From JANRIC01 sp033765345 (GTDB lineage Bacteria; Bacteroidota; Bacteroidia; Cytophagales; Microscillaceae): a DNA stretch of 45,210 nt. Below, piece after piece: positions 1-9,048 of the stretch. The stretch spans positions 1-45,210 of the forward strand of contig JANRIC010000093.1 of assembly GCA_033765345.1 (NCBI GenBank), given 5' to 3'. Under the pieces are notes generated by a model, which worked only from the letters and a program-made list of their open reading frames with translations, was not told the DNA's origin and searched no databases. Made by a program: the position numbers and the translations under genes. Numbering within the stretch: the stretch's first letter is position 1; the number at the start of each line of letters is the position of its first letter.

Positions 1-78
1 GGTGCCACTTTTATTTTTGCCATTGAGTACAAGATTGGTACTCCCACATTTTGAACAAGTATGAATAGTTGTTATCAT
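1..78 (-). CDS. IS1-family transposase, N-terminal fragment (cut by window edge)
   Basis: Reading leftward from an ATG at 76-78, 26 codons stay open to the window edge. The peptide contains CSKCGSTNLVLNGK, the zinc-finger-like CxxCGS..NG start of IS1 InsA-type transposases, which binds the element ends. The rest of the gene lies outside the window. An IS1-like terminal repeat just upstream (111-136) supports the call. The family is recognised from the motif and the terminus together. Whether the element is intact cannot be seen. Confidence 0.75.
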   Translation of the reverse strand, partial: MITTIHTCSKCGSTNLVLNGKNKSGT

Positions 79-136
79 TTTTAGTATAGTTTTCGGAATG
101 CAAATATAATTAAATCAGTTAATTTTTAACATTACC
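1..136 (-). mobile_element. Terminal part of an IS1-family insertion sequence
   Basis: Read on the minus strand from position 136, the DNA begins GGTAATG and continues to CTGATTTA at about nucleotides 19-26. By eye this matches the left terminal repeat of classical IS1 (GGTGATG...CTGATTTA) at about 19 of 26 positions. The transposase ATG follows 58 bp inside, as in IS1. The element therefore ends at about 136 and runs off the left edge. The target duplication cannot be tested because the other end is outside. Confidence 0.7.
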
Positions 137-360
137 CAAAAAAGTTCTACTCTCATAGTGCGTTTAGTTTATGGATCCACCGATAAAAATATTGAATGCC
201 TGATTTTTTTTATCTTTTCATTTCATATTTTTCCTGCAATCAGCCTATACGCCCATCGAGGCAGTCTTAAGAAAAATATGCAAAGAACTCTTGTAGAAAA
301 CTTTTACGCTGCAAATACCTAAATGACCTTAAATCTGCACCTAAAAAGGCTTTTCTTTCT

Positions 361-368
361 TATATTTG
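361..368 (+). promoter_or_regulatory. -7 promoter element (TATATTTG)
   Basis: TATATTTG fits the Bacteroidota TAnnTTTG -7 consensus and lies about 60 bp upstream of the 5'-nucleotidase-like gene. The rest of 137-428 shows no gene. Confidence 0.5.
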
Positions 369-428
369 CCCTTACAATTTTCCATTCCAATTTTTGAAAC
401 CAAGTAAAAACCTAAATTCGGATACATT

Positions 429-1955
429 ATGCTTTTCAATAGCCTTCATAAATACTTTTTAGGAGTTTCTCTGGCTCTTTTGATGTGCCAATGCAATTCG
501 AGCAAACTGATACAGGTGAATATTCTTCAGACCAATGATGTTTATGAAATCGCACCTTTGGAAGGTGGCAAAACTGGTGGTATGGCGCGCCTGGCTCAGG
601 TTAAAAAAGACTTATCGGCGCAGAATCCCAATACAATCTCAGTGTTGGCAGGTGATTTTCTTAATCCCTCAGTCTTAGGAACGCTTAGCTTTGAAGGCAG
701 CCGTATCCAGGGAAAACAAATGATCGAGGCCATGAACAGTGCCGGTATTGATTTGGTCACCTTTGGAAATCACGAGTTTGATCTCAAAGAACCCGATTTG
801 CTCAAACGTATTGATGAAAGTAATTTTGGATGGATCATTGCCAATGCATCTTATATAAAGCAAGGAACTAAGGCACCTTTCCAGCAAAAAGGACAAGTCG
901 TTCCAGCTTATCATATCAAAGAATTTAAAAATCAAGAAGGAAAGACATTTAAAATCGGCTTCATTGGCATTTGTCTCAATATGAATCAACCCAACTATGT
1001 ATCTTTTGAGGATCCCATTCAAAGCTTTAAAGAAGTCTATGAAAGCATCAAAAATGAAGTGGATATGGTCATCGGACTTACCCACCAAAACTTGGAAGAA
1101 GACAAAGCACTAGCCGCCGCCATCCCGGAAATTAAACTGATTCTGGGAGGGCACGAACACGACAATGTGCTTCAACTTGTGGGCAATGTACGTATCACCA
1201 AAGCGGATGCCAACGCCAAATCAGCCTACATTCACCGAGTCAGTTATAATCCTGAAAGCAAAAAGGTGAAACTCAAATCTCAATTAAAAACCCTGAACGA
1301 ACAAATTCCTTTTGAACCCAATACGCAGCAAATTGTGCAAAAATGGACGAAGATTGCTGATGAAGCACTCCGAAAAGAAGGAATCAACCCCAATGAAGTA
1401 CTCATCACCCTCAAAGAACCTTTGGATGCCCGTGAATCTTTTATCAGAAATCAGCCTTCCCCGATCGGCCAATTAATCGCCAAAGCCGCAGCATCTGCCT
1501 ACCCCGAAGCCAGAGGGGCAATCCTCAATGTCGGTTCTATCCGTATAGATGACTTCCTGAGCGGACAAATTACCCAATACGACGTGGCGCGACTTTTACC
1601 TTTTGGCGGAGGAGTGATCTTAGTAGAAATGAAGGGAAGTCTATTGTTAAAGACAATAGAAGTTGGGCGAACACTCAACATCGGCAAAGGAGGTTTTCTG
1701 GAATTTGACAACATCACATTTGATAGTGCCAACAAACAAGCTACTATTCAAGGGCAAGCCATCGATCCGAATCAAAATTATAAGATCGCTATGCCCGCTT
1801 TTCTCATTACAGGGCGTGAAACCAACTTGAGCTTCCTAAGTCGTGAAAACCCCGAAGTAATCCAAGTAACCGAACCAGATGCCAGTGCCCCAGGTATACA
1901 AAAAGATATCCGACTAGCTCTGATCGAGTTTTTGAAAAATAACCCCTTAAAATAG
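429..1955 (+). CDS. 5'-nucleotidase / UshA-family metallophosphoesterase, probable lipoprotein
   Basis: A 508-residue exported phosphoesterase, expected to hydrolyse nucleotides or related phosphate esters outside the cytoplasm. The N-terminus is a hydrophobic signal ending LLMCQC, a weak lipobox with Cys20 or Cys22 as the lipidation site. The calcineurin-like catalytic domain shows GDFLNPS (about residue 75), GNHEFD (about 113), a THQ motif (about 219) and GGHEHD (about 240). A 5'-nucleotidase C-terminal substrate domain follows (about 340-508, with NVGSIR). The first metal motif is NDVY rather than the usual NDxH, which I associate with a known subgroup of this family. The gene stands alone behind a TAnnTTTG element. 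The natural substrate is not evident. Confidence 0.85.
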   Translation: MLFNSLHKYFLGVSLALLMCQCNSSKLIQVNILQTNDVYEIAPLEGGKTGGMARLAQVKKDLSAQNPNTISVLAGDFLNPSVLGTLSFEGSRIQGKQMIEAMNSAGIDLVTFGNHEFDLKEPDLLKRIDESNFGWIIANASYIKQGTKAPFQQKGQVVPAYHIKEFKNQEGKTFKIGFIGICLNMNQPNYVSFEDPIQSFKEVYESIKNEVDMVIGLTHQNLEEDKALAAAIPEIKLILGGHEHDNVLQLVGNVRITKADANAKSAYIHRVSYNPESKKVKLKSQLKTLNEQIPFEPNTQQIVQKWTKIADEALRKEGINPNEVLITLKEPLDARESFIRNQPSPIGQLIAKAAASAYPEARGAILNVGSIRIDDFLSGQITQYDVARLLPFGGGVILVEMKGSLLLKTIEVGRTLNIGKGGFLEFDNITFDSANKQATIQGQAIDPNQNYKIAMPAFLITGRETNLSFLSRENPEVIQVTEPDASAPGIQKDIRLALIEFLKNNPLK

Positions 1956-2057
1956 GTCTAAGATAAATTTAAGCTTGTAAATTCAGTTTGTTCACCATAT
2001 ATTGCAATAAAAACTTGCTAAAACTAAAAAAAATAATTCCACGTGTAACTGAATTGC

Positions 2058-2606
2058 ATGAGCAAGCATATCATCCATCTGAAGGATTTACTCTTAAAGA
2101 GTAATCTTTCGGATTTCCTTTTGGAGAATCCACCTAAGAGTTTTCGTGAATTATTGGGTAAACCTGACAAAGAAATTCATCTTTATTCCGAAATTATCAA
2201 AGTATATTATGGAAATTATGAATTTGAGATTCATCGACAATATGATACTATTTTGATGGCTCAAAATATCCACCCCGCACCGGCTTATCGGAGCAATTTC
2301 CGAAAATACCTTCAATATGAAAACGAAACTTTCAAAGTGGATACTGAAAGCTTGATGCACCAAAAAGATATTTCCTGGAGAGAATTTCAAAAAATTTTAC
2401 AGATTAACCCAGAGCATATTTTACAAAAAGAAGAAAGTGAATCTCAGTTCAAAATTCATCTTAAAAATAAACTTCAACTATCTTTTACCGGAGAAAGTGT
2501 AGAATGGATTTATGACGATCAGGGCAAAAAAAAAGATTATCGTGCCATTCACTTTGAAGATCGCCAAGATTTTATTTTGTTTGGAATCCAATGCAGGTTG
2601 TACTAA
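2058..2606 (+). CDS. Hypothetical protein (182 aa)
   Basis: I do not recognise this protein. It starts at an ATG and has no signal peptide, membrane segment or obvious motif. The composition is charged and rich in Lys, Glu, Phe and Tyr, suggesting a soluble cytoplasmic protein. The first 30 residues resemble an amphipathic helix. It lies 102 bp after the nucleotidase-like gene and only 18 bp before the M28 peptidase, so it may be co-transcribed with the peptidase. Codon use resembles its neighbours, which supports it being real. Confidence 0.65.
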   Translation: MSKHIIHLKDLLLKSNLSDFLLENPPKSFRELLGKPDKEIHLYSEIIKVYYGNYEFEIHRQYDTILMAQNIHPAPAYRSNFRKYLQYENETFKVDTESLMHQKDISWREFQKILQINPEHILQKEESESQFKIHLKNKLQLSFTGESVEWIYDDQGKKKDYRAIHFEDRQDFILFGIQCRLY

Positions 2607-2624
2607 AATTAACACTCATAAAAC

Positions 2625-4895
2625 ATGCAAACATCGCATCGTTGGATAGGTCTTGTCTTATTATTGCTTTTTATTGCTTTTATTTACCTAAGCCTAGTTT
2701 TGCTTTCCCCTCCCAAGGCAGTGCCTGAATCGGCAGATGTGCAGGTTTTTTCAGCACAAAGAGCCTTAAAGCACCTTGAGATAATCGCCAAAGAACCCCA
2801 TAGCTCAGGTACTCCGGCGCACGAAAAAGTTAAAAATTACCTGCTCAAATATTGCCGCAGCATGGGCTTAGAAGTAAGCCTGCATGATGCCACCGGACTG
2901 AGGGAGTTTCCAGGCCTTGTCCTTGTTGGGCGCACCCAAAATATTATAGCCCGCCTGAAAGGCACCCAATCTCAAAAAACCATCCTGGTGATGAGCCACT
3001 ATGACTCTCAGCCCAATACCCCTGGTGCTGCCGACGACGGTGCCGGAATCGCAGCCATGCTGGAAAGTATCCGGGCTTTAAAAGCAGGACCGCCGCTTAA
3101 GCACGACGTTGTATTTCTGATGACTGATCTGGAAGAGGTCGGATTGTTGGGAGCCGAAGCCTATGTCAATCAACTACTTAAACCAAAAGACGTAGGCATC
3201 CTGCTCAATTTCGAGAGCCGAGGCAATAGCGGCGTTAGTTTTACCTTCGAGGTATCCGACCAAAACGGATGGCTCATGCGTGAATTTGCCAAAGCAGCAC
3301 AGTATCCCTTTGCCAATTCACTGGCTTATGAAATTTATAAACTGATGCCCAATGATTCGGATTTTACGATGTTTAAGGATACAGGCATTAGCGGTTTGAA
3401 CGCTGCATTTATTGAAGGATTTTCTTATTACCACAGCCCCGAAGATACCCCCGAAAATATAAATCTAGGAAGCGTACAACACCACGGTACACACATGTTG
3501 GGTTTGATTCGGCATTTCGGGCAGTTGAGCCTCAGCCAAACGAAGGCAAGTGATGCCATTTTTTTCAATTTGATTGGCACTTGGCTGGTACTTTATCCGG
3601 CTTCTTGGGACTGGGCTTTGATCCTTCTGACTACAATCTTGTTTGGGGTGGTGATGGTGATAGGGCTTAGAAAGAAACGAATTCAATGGGCTGATTTTTT
3701 CTGGGGGCTTTGGTACTTTATAGATGTGATCGGATTGGCACTCGGGCTAACTTACCTCTTACATCTCACTATTCCAGCTCTTTATCCGCATTACAGCAAT
3801 TTTTACGCATCCAATTTTTACAATGCCACGGATTATTTGTATACACTTTTAGGATTCGGTATATTGGCTTTTATGGTGATTTTTGGGCGTTTGGCGCGCA
3901 AACGTCAGCCGGAATCTTTATCTCTAGGAGCGATTATGCTTTTAGTGGTCATGATGTACTTGATCAAAATCTTCTTACAGACCGGTGCCTTTATTGTGTA
4001 TATCCCCTTACTGGCTGTTTTTACGGTATATTTAATACTGTTTGGCTTGGGCATTCAGCACAAAGAAAACCCCTTGTTTTATGCGTTTAGCCAATGGCTG
4101 GCTGCTTTGCCGATGTTGGGGATATGGGTTCCTTTTGTATATATTTTCTTTGTGGTATTCAGTTGGGATATTCCGTATGCAGCGGTATTGATGATTGTCT
4201 TGATGACACCCTTATTCATCAATAGTTTATCATTGATTCCGAAGCTTTGGATAGAAGGACTGGGTTTGTTTCTTGTACTTTTGGGCTTGGTCTTAGGGCA
4301 TCTGCACGCTGCTTACACGCCTCAAAAGCCCTTACAAAGCAATTTGTTTTATGCCCTAGATTTGGACAATTCCACGGCACATTGGGTATCTATGCAGAAA
4401 AATCGGGATGCTTGGAATCAACAATATCTACAACAAAAAGAGAAAAGTACTTTATCTGAGTTTTTTGGAGCTGAGCGGAAAGTTTGGAAAAATACTGCAC
4501 CTGCCCTCCCAAGTGCAGGAAGCACTTTAATAATACTCCAGGACACCATGATCGCCCAACAAAGAAAACTTACATTGCGGGTAATGCCTTCCTCAGAAAC
4601 CAATACTCTGGAACTTAGATTTCCACCCAAAACGAAAATTATTAAAGTCAATGAGCGTCAGATAAATGAAGATACCACAGAAGGAAATGTACGGCTACGC
4701 TTTTATGCACCTCCCCAGGAAGGACTGGAGCTTATTTGTGAAATACCCCTTGAAAATCAAATGGAGATTACCGTTTTTGACCGAAAGATGGGGCTTCCGG
4801 TATCTTTGATGGCACATCCCGTGCCGAAAGAGTTCATTCCGGCACCAAATTATTACAGCCACGTAACTTTACTTAAAAAATCAGTATCACTTTGA
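2625..4895 (+). CDS. M28-family membrane-anchored zinc peptidase
   Basis: A 756-residue aminopeptidase-like protein. One N-terminal transmembrane segment (about residues 7-28) is followed by an M28 domain whose metal ligands are visible: MSHYD (about 123), GAADDGAG (about 136), EEVGLLGAE (about 168), the PNDSDF region (about 240) and the final ligand in YYHSPEDTPE (about 269). Residues about 310-565 hold some eight transmembrane segments, and a soluble C-terminal domain follows. This layout resembles eukaryotic Fxna and vacuolar membrane proteases and their bacterial relatives. The peptidase domain should face the periplasm. The stop overlaps the start of the next gene (TTGA), which implies translational coupling. 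Confidence 0.88.
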   Translation: MQTSHRWIGLVLLLLFIAFIYLSLVLLSPPKAVPESADVQVFSAQRALKHLEIIAKEPHSSGTPAHEKVKNYLLKYCRSMGLEVSLHDATGLREFPGLVLVGRTQNIIARLKGTQSQKTILVMSHYDSQPNTPGAADDGAGIAAMLESIRALKAGPPLKHDVVFLMTDLEEVGLLGAEAYVNQLLKPKDVGILLNFESRGNSGVSFTFEVSDQNGWLMREFAKAAQYPFANSLAYEIYKLMPNDSDFTMFKDTGISGLNAAFIEGFSYYHSPEDTPENINLGSVQHHGTHMLGLIRHFGQLSLSQTKASDAIFFNLIGTWLVLYPASWDWALILLTTILFGVVMVIGLRKKRIQWADFFWGLWYFIDVIGLALGLTYLLHLTIPALYPHYSNFYASNFYNATDYLYTLLGFGILAFMVIFGRLARKRQPESLSLGAIMLLVVMMYLIKIFLQTGAFIVYIPLLAVFTVYLILFGLGIQHKENPLFYAFSQWLAALPMLGIWVPFVYIFFVVFSWDIPYAAVLMIVLMTPLFINSLSLIPKLWIEGLGLFLVLLGLVLGHLHAAYTPQKPLQSNLFYALDLDNSTAHWVSMQKNRDAWNQQYLQQKEKSTLSEFFGAERKVWKNTAPALPSAGSTLIILQDTMIAQQRKLTLRVMPSSETNTLELRFPPKTKIIKVNERQINEDTTEGNVRLRFYAPPQEGLELICEIPLENQMEITVFDRKMGLPVSLMAHPVPKEFIPAPNYYSHVTLLKKSVSL

Positions 4896-6115
4896 AACCC
4901 ACGCATACATCAGAAAGACATCCGATATTGGATGTATTAAGAGGATTTGCTCTTTCTGGTATTTTATTGATCAATATCGTTGCTTTTAACTTTCCGGGAA
5001 GCCCTCCGGGGTATCTTTATGATGGAGGTTTGAAAGAAAAACTAGGATATGGGTTACTTATCTGTCTGATAGAATCTAAGTTTTTTTGCTTGTTTTCATT
5101 GTTATTTGGCATGGGCTTTTACCTTCAATTAGACCGCAGCCAAAGGCGGGAGGGTGATTTTGTTTGGCTTTTTATCCGAAGAAATGTAGTGCTGATGTTG
5201 TTTGGGATTTTGCACATTTTGTTTATTTGGGAAGGGGATATTTTGCTGATTTACAGCATAGTAGGTTTTATCTTATTGAAATTTAGAAAAGCTGAAGGTC
5301 ATTTGCTTATAAAATGGATCAAGGCATTGATTACAATCCCAACCCTGATTTATGTCCTGATTATTTGCAGCTTGGAAATCATACGTTATGTCGAGCCTAT
5401 AGGCTTTAAAATAGCAAAATTTGAAATGGAATTCCCTGTTTTTTTTGAAGAGGCCAAATTAGAAACCCTCCAAGCTATTCAAAATAATTCTTATGGAAGT
5501 TCTATGAGTTATCGAATAAATGCCTATTTGAGTGTTATTTTTTTACTAATCACCCGTATTCCAGTGGTATTGATGATGTTTTTGATGGGATTTTACCTGG
5601 GTCAAAAAGAAATCTTATTCCATTTGAAATCAAATCAGATGTTTATCATTCAAACTGCCCAAAAGATGGTTTTGATTGGACTATTATTGAGCTTAGGGAT
5701 ATGTGTGATTTATTTTGAGGCACAGCCTATAACTGCACTTTTGATCTTATTTTTAAATCAAAGCATAGCAGGTCCTCTCCTGTCGGTTGGTTATTTGATG
5801 AGCCTCAGTTGGATTTATATAAAATACCCACACTGGATTGTGTTTAAACTGTGGGAAACATACGGTCGGACAGCACTCAGTGTATACATTATCCAATCTT
5901 TGGTTTGCAGTATCTTATTTAATCATTACGGCTTTGGATGGGTAGGTCACCTCAATATCTTAGCATGTTTGATGTTGGCTCTGCTGATTAATCTTATATT
6001 AATGGTTTGTAGTTACTATTGGCTGAGAAAATTTAGATTCGGTTTATTGGAGTGGATCTGGCGAATGCTTACCTATCAAAATATATTTCCTTTAAAATCA
6101 TCAAGAAATCATTGA
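4892..6115 (+). CDS. DUF418-family (YeiB-like) membrane protein
   Basis: A polytopic inner-membrane protein of 407 residues. The start RHPILDVLRGFALSGILL and the motif FSLLFGMGF (about residue 70) are typical of the YeiB/DUF418 family, whose C-terminal half carries the DUF418 domain (about 230-395). About ten hydrophobic segments are visible. The biochemical role of the family is not established; some relatives are linked to transport or acyl transfer. The start is a TTG overlapping the TGA of the M28 gene, and the conserved family start lies only ten residues in, so this start is credible. No ATG fits better. Confidence 0.85.
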   Translation: MKPTHTSERHPILDVLRGFALSGILLINIVAFNFPGSPPGYLYDGGLKEKLGYGLLICLIESKFFCLFSLLFGMGFYLQLDRSQRREGDFVWLFIRRNVVLMLFGILHILFIWEGDILLIYSIVGFILLKFRKAEGHLLIKWIKALITIPTLIYVLIICSLEIIRYVEPIGFKIAKFEMEFPVFFEEAKLETLQAIQNNSYGSSMSYRINAYLSVIFLLITRIPVVLMMFLMGFYLGQKEILFHLKSNQMFIIQTAQKMVLIGLLLSLGICVIYFEAQPITALLILFLNQSIAGPLLSVGYLMSLSWIYIKYPHWIVFKLWETYGRTALSVYIIQSLVCSILFNHYGFGWVGHLNILACLMLALLINLILMVCSYYWLRKFRFGLLEWIWRMLTYQNIFPLKSSRNH

Positions 6116-6140
6116 TTCATATTCATTTACGAATCAATGA
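6109..6140. terminator. Inverted repeat between convergent genes
   Basis: TCATTGATTC (6109-6118) and GAATCAATGA (6131-6140) are perfect 10-bp arms around a 12-nt loop, with three more pairs after one mismatch. The left arm contains the DUF418 stop codon. It sits between convergent genes and may act as a bidirectional terminator, but there is no clear U-tract. Confidence 0.45.
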
Positions 6141-6163
6141 CTTCAAATTAAAGTATGCTATCA

Positions 6164-7072
6164 TCAATAACCCCATTTTTTCATCACCTCGAGATCTTCT
6201 TTGACAGATTCAAGAGGAGTTTTGCCCTGATAGGCTTCCTGCTCAATGATAAAGTGCTTAGAACCACCGATTTGTTTGGCAGCATCTACTACTTCTTTTA
6301 GGTTTACGATGCCTTTGCCCAAGATAGTGCTTTCATATTTTTCATTACTTCCTTCACTCAGGATTTCATCTTTGACGTGTAGGGACACAAACCGCCCAGG
6401 GTATTTTTTGACTACATCCATGGCTTTTGCTCCTCCGTTGTAGAGATTGCCTGTATCAAGCTGTTGGATTACGAGGTTTGGATCGGTATTTTTCAGGATA
6501 TAATCGTATAAGGTGCCTCCCTCAATCATTTCACTGAACTCGAAATCGTGGTTGTGGTATCCAAATCTCATTCCGGATTTTTTGCATAATTCACCTGATT
6601 TATTAAATACTTCCAATAAACGGTCTAAGCTGGCTTTATCTGATCTTACTTTAGCATCCATCCAGGGGCTGATGACAAACTCCTGCCCTACGATGGCGGC
6701 ATCTTCTACGGTATATTTCCATAGATCGGTAAAATCTTTTTTGCTTTCGTCCCAGTGTTTGTCATTCATCACGGTATGTCCACTAGGCATTTTCATTCCC
6801 AGATCGGCGAGTACTTTTTTGAATTCGGTGGCAGAATAACCGTAGAATTTGCGGTCTACATAATTGGCGTGTTCCACGTATTTATAACCAAATTCGGCCA
6901 ATTGTTTGAGGGTAGCCAGCGGGTCTTTTTTCATATCCTCCCGGATGGAGTACAATTGAACTCCGACCAGTTGTTTTGTTTTGGGAGTGGCTTTGAGTAA
7001 TTGGGGGAGAGCCAGAGTACCAGCCAGCAAAAGTGAGCTTTTTTGTAAAAAGTGTCTTCTTGAGCGATTCAT
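6164..7072 (-). CDS. Exported sugar phosphate isomerase/epimerase-like protein
   Basis: A 302-residue protein of the xylose-isomerase-like TIM-barrel superfamily. The N-terminus has twin arginines followed by a hydrophobic stretch (SRRHFLQKSSLLLAGTLALP), a Tat-type signal, so it probably acts in the periplasm. Features of the superfamily include VGVQLYSIRED at the start of the barrel, FGYHNHDFEF (about residue 170), QLDTGN (about 205) and a late IIEQEAY (about 270), whose His, Asp and Glu residues would coordinate a divalent metal. Relatives act on sugars and inositols or are misannotated; the substrate cannot be told here. GNAT and glycosyltransferase genes precede it on the same strand, but a functional link is not evident. 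Confidence 0.85.
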   Translation of the reverse strand: MNRSRRHFLQKSSLLLAGTLALPQLLKATPKTKQLVGVQLYSIREDMKKDPLATLKQLAEFGYKYVEHANYVDRKFYGYSATEFKKVLADLGMKMPSGHTVMNDKHWDESKKDFTDLWKYTVEDAAIVGQEFVISPWMDAKVRSDKASLDRLLEVFNKSGELCKKSGMRFGYHNHDFEFSEMIEGGTLYDYILKNTDPNLVIQQLDTGNLYNGGAKAMDVVKKYPGRFVSLHVKDEILSEGSNEKYESTILGKGIVNLKEVVDAAKQIGGSKHFIIEQEAYQGKTPLESVKEDLEVMKKWGY

Positions 7073-7165
7073 TGTGTTTTCTATGTTGTTTAGTTTTTTT
7101 TAAATAGGCCAGAGACCTTATTTTGATCTCGAAACTACAAAAAAATTCTAAAAAATAATAGAATA

Positions 7166-7729
7166 TTAATTTTTGTGATGGGAATACAGCTTGTCCCACT
7201 CTCGCTTGAGCATCGCATATTGGTACTCATTGATCCATTTCCCTTTTACAAAGAGGCTCTCAATCAGATGCCCTTCCAGTCTGAAACCCAGGCTTTTGAG
7301 TAGACAGTTGGAAGCTGTATTTTCTACGTCGGCATATTCTACCACCCGATGCACCCCGCAACGATTAAAAAGAAAATCCAGTATTCCCATAAATGCTTCT
7401 TTGGCATATCCTTTTTTTTGTGCTTGATGAGAGATGGTGATGCCGATTTCGGCGATTCTAGCATCATAAGCATCCAATTTGATGGCACAATCACCGATTA
7501 ATTTGGCATTTGATTTTTGCTCGATACCATATTGAGTCCATTCTCCAGGATCACCAAAAGGCTGATCTTTTTGATCTTGTATAAATTCGTCGGACTGATC
7601 CAAGGTCATTACATCAAAGCTTTGGTATTTGGTTACTTCTGGATTGGAACGATAGGCATAAAAATCCAACAGATCACCGTCGGAGAGGTTTCTAATGAGT
7701 AGTCTGCTGGTATGGATATGTATATTCAC
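7166..7729 (-). CDS. GNAT-family N-acetyltransferase (RimJ/RimL type)
   Basis: A 187-residue acetyltransferase. The opening TSRLLIRNLSDGDLLDFY and the late motif ENTASNCLLKSLGFRLEGHL are hallmarks of the RimJ/RimL-like GNAT_3 fold. The acetyl-CoA loop falls near HQAQKKGYAKEAF (about residue 100; the Q-x-x-G-x-A pattern). The substrate may be a protein N-terminus or a small amine; the family is too broad to decide. It lies 93 bp upstream of the isomerase-like gene on the same strand. Confidence 0.88.
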   Translation of the reverse strand: MNIHIHTSRLLIRNLSDGDLLDFYAYRSNPEVTKYQSFDVMTLDQSDEFIQDQKDQPFGDPGEWTQYGIEQKSNAKLIGDCAIKLDAYDARIAEIGITISHQAQKKGYAKEAFMGILDFLFNRCGVHRVVEYADVENTASNCLLKSLGFRLEGHLIESLFVKGKWINEYQYAMLKREWDKLYSHHKN

Positions 7730-7787
7730 GCAAAATTGTTTTTGAATTCGCTGTGTGTATGGATTCAGAGATTGTGTAATTTAATCA

Positions 7788-7834
7788 AAATAAAATCTAA
7801 ACCAGGCTTAACAACCCAAGTTTAGATTTTATTT
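7788..7834 (-). terminator. Rho-independent terminator for the glycosyltransferase gene
   Basis: AAATAAAATCTAAAC (7788-7802) and GTTTAGATTTTATTT (7820-7834) are perfect 15-bp arms around a 17-nt loop. On the minus strand the second arm ends in TTTTATTTTGATT, a U-rich run. It lies 31 bp past the glycosyltransferase stop. Confidence 0.65.
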
Positions 7835-7864
7835 CTGCCAGAAATATCCAGTTCGGAGGTATAT

Positions 7865-8824
7865 TTATCTACGAACTCGGTTGATAAAATGCACCAGACC
7901 TTTTTTGACAAATCTTTCGGGATGCATAATCAAAGCCAGGGATAGGTTGGTAACAAATTGAATATATCTCCCATTCCCAAAATTGATCCCTGCCGAACGA
8001 TAATAGGTATAAGCATTTTTTTTGCGAGAACTGTTTAATTTTACATACCAGGGTCTTTTCTCGAGCTCTATCAAAAATTCATCATACGTAAATTCTTTCT
8101 CCCCTTTTCTACGCCGAATCATATTGGTTACGACCAAATCCTGGGTATTTTGGAGTTTTTTGTTTTTCATACCGTCGGCCATCACAGAATTACCATGCAT
8201 ACGGTAACGCATCAAGGGTTGACGCATAATGATGAGTGTGTTTCCGTTTTCAACCATCCGGGTAAACAATTCCAGGTCAACTACACAGGTAATATGTTCA
8301 TTGTAGCCTCCTACATCAAGAATAGCCTGTCGATAAGTAGTAAAACCAGTATGAGCACAGGCGACCAGCACGTATTTTTTGAGAATTTCCCGGCTAAATT
8401 CGGGGGTATCGTATCCTGGCATAACCTGTTTGCCGATGGTTTCGCCTTTGTCATTCATAAATTCTGCATCACAACTCAACATAGTGACCTCGGGATGTTT
8501 TTTGAGGTAATTCACCTGTTCTTCAATTCTATTGAGCTTCATCACATCATCTGCATCCATACGCACTATGATATTCCCTTTTGCCAGCTTCAAAGCCCTA
8601 TTGGCAGACCTGGAAATACCCATATTTTCGTGATCGTCTATGACAATTCTTGAGTCTTGGGTTTGGTATGATTTCATCACATCAAGCGTATTGTCTTTAG
8701 AGCCATCGTTAACCAAAATCAGTTCAAAGTTGCTGTAGCTTTGGTTCAGAACACTCTCAATAGCTTCTCCCAGGTATTTTCCGGCATTATAAGCCGTAAT
8801 GATCACAGAAACAAAATCAGTCAT
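7865..8824 (-). CDS. Family 2 glycosyltransferase
   Basis: A 319-residue GT-A fold enzyme that should transfer a sugar from a nucleotide-sugar donor to a polysaccharide or lipid-linked acceptor. It shows VSVIITAYNAGKYL at residues 4-17, LVNDGSKDNT (about 38), the metal-binding DxD-like RMDADDV (about 93) and a C-terminal LFTRMVENG region (about 186) near the expected catalytic base. There is no membrane segment, so it is cytoplasmic or peripheral. No other polysaccharide genes surround it. The promoter is probably the minus-strand TATCTTTG at 9012-9019, which would give a leader of about 185 nt. Confidence 0.9.
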   Translation of the reverse strand: MTDFVSVIITAYNAGKYLGEAIESVLNQSYSNFELILVNDGSKDNTLDVMKSYQTQDSRIVIDDHENMGISRSANRALKLAKGNIIVRMDADDVMKLNRIEEQVNYLKKHPEVTMLSCDAEFMNDKGETIGKQVMPGYDTPEFSREILKKYVLVACAHTGFTTYRQAILDVGGYNEHITCVVDLELFTRMVENGNTLIIMRQPLMRYRMHGNSVMADGMKNKKLQNTQDLVVTNMIRRRKGEKEFTYDEFLIELEKRPWYVKLNSSRKKNAYTYYRSAGINFGNGRYIQFVTNLSLALIMHPERFVKKGLVHFINRVRR

Positions 8825-9011
8825 TTTGATGAATGGTATTAAATGAATAAATAAATAATAATCTTTTGTTGGATGAGCTTAAGATGAATGTTAAGAATGG
8901 GTATAATGGCATAAATCTAAGCATTAAGAAGCCGCCCAATTAGGAATTACGGTTTTATCAAAAAATCGGACAAATATATGGCTCAAATTTATAAAACAAT
9001 TGAGTAAGAAA

Positions 9012-9019
9012 CAAAGATA
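9012..9019 (-). promoter_or_regulatory. -7 promoter element, leftward (TATCTTTG)
   Basis: The plus strand reads CAAAGATA, giving TATCTTTG on the minus strand, a TAnnTTTG match facing the glycosyltransferase gene. It forms one arm of a 12-bp inverted repeat (9009-9020 with 9037-9048) whose other arm holds an identical element facing right. Confidence 0.5.
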
Positions 9020-9037
9020 GGGATTTTAACTTCTGTC

Positions 9038-9045
9038 TATCTTTG
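9038..9045 (+). promoter_or_regulatory. -7 promoter element, rightward (TATCTTTG)
   Basis: A perfect TAnnTTTG element facing right into 9050-9170, where no convincing protein gene exists but a structured RNA can be drawn. It is the mirror image of the element at 9012-9019. Confidence 0.5.
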
Positions 9046-9048
9046 TTT

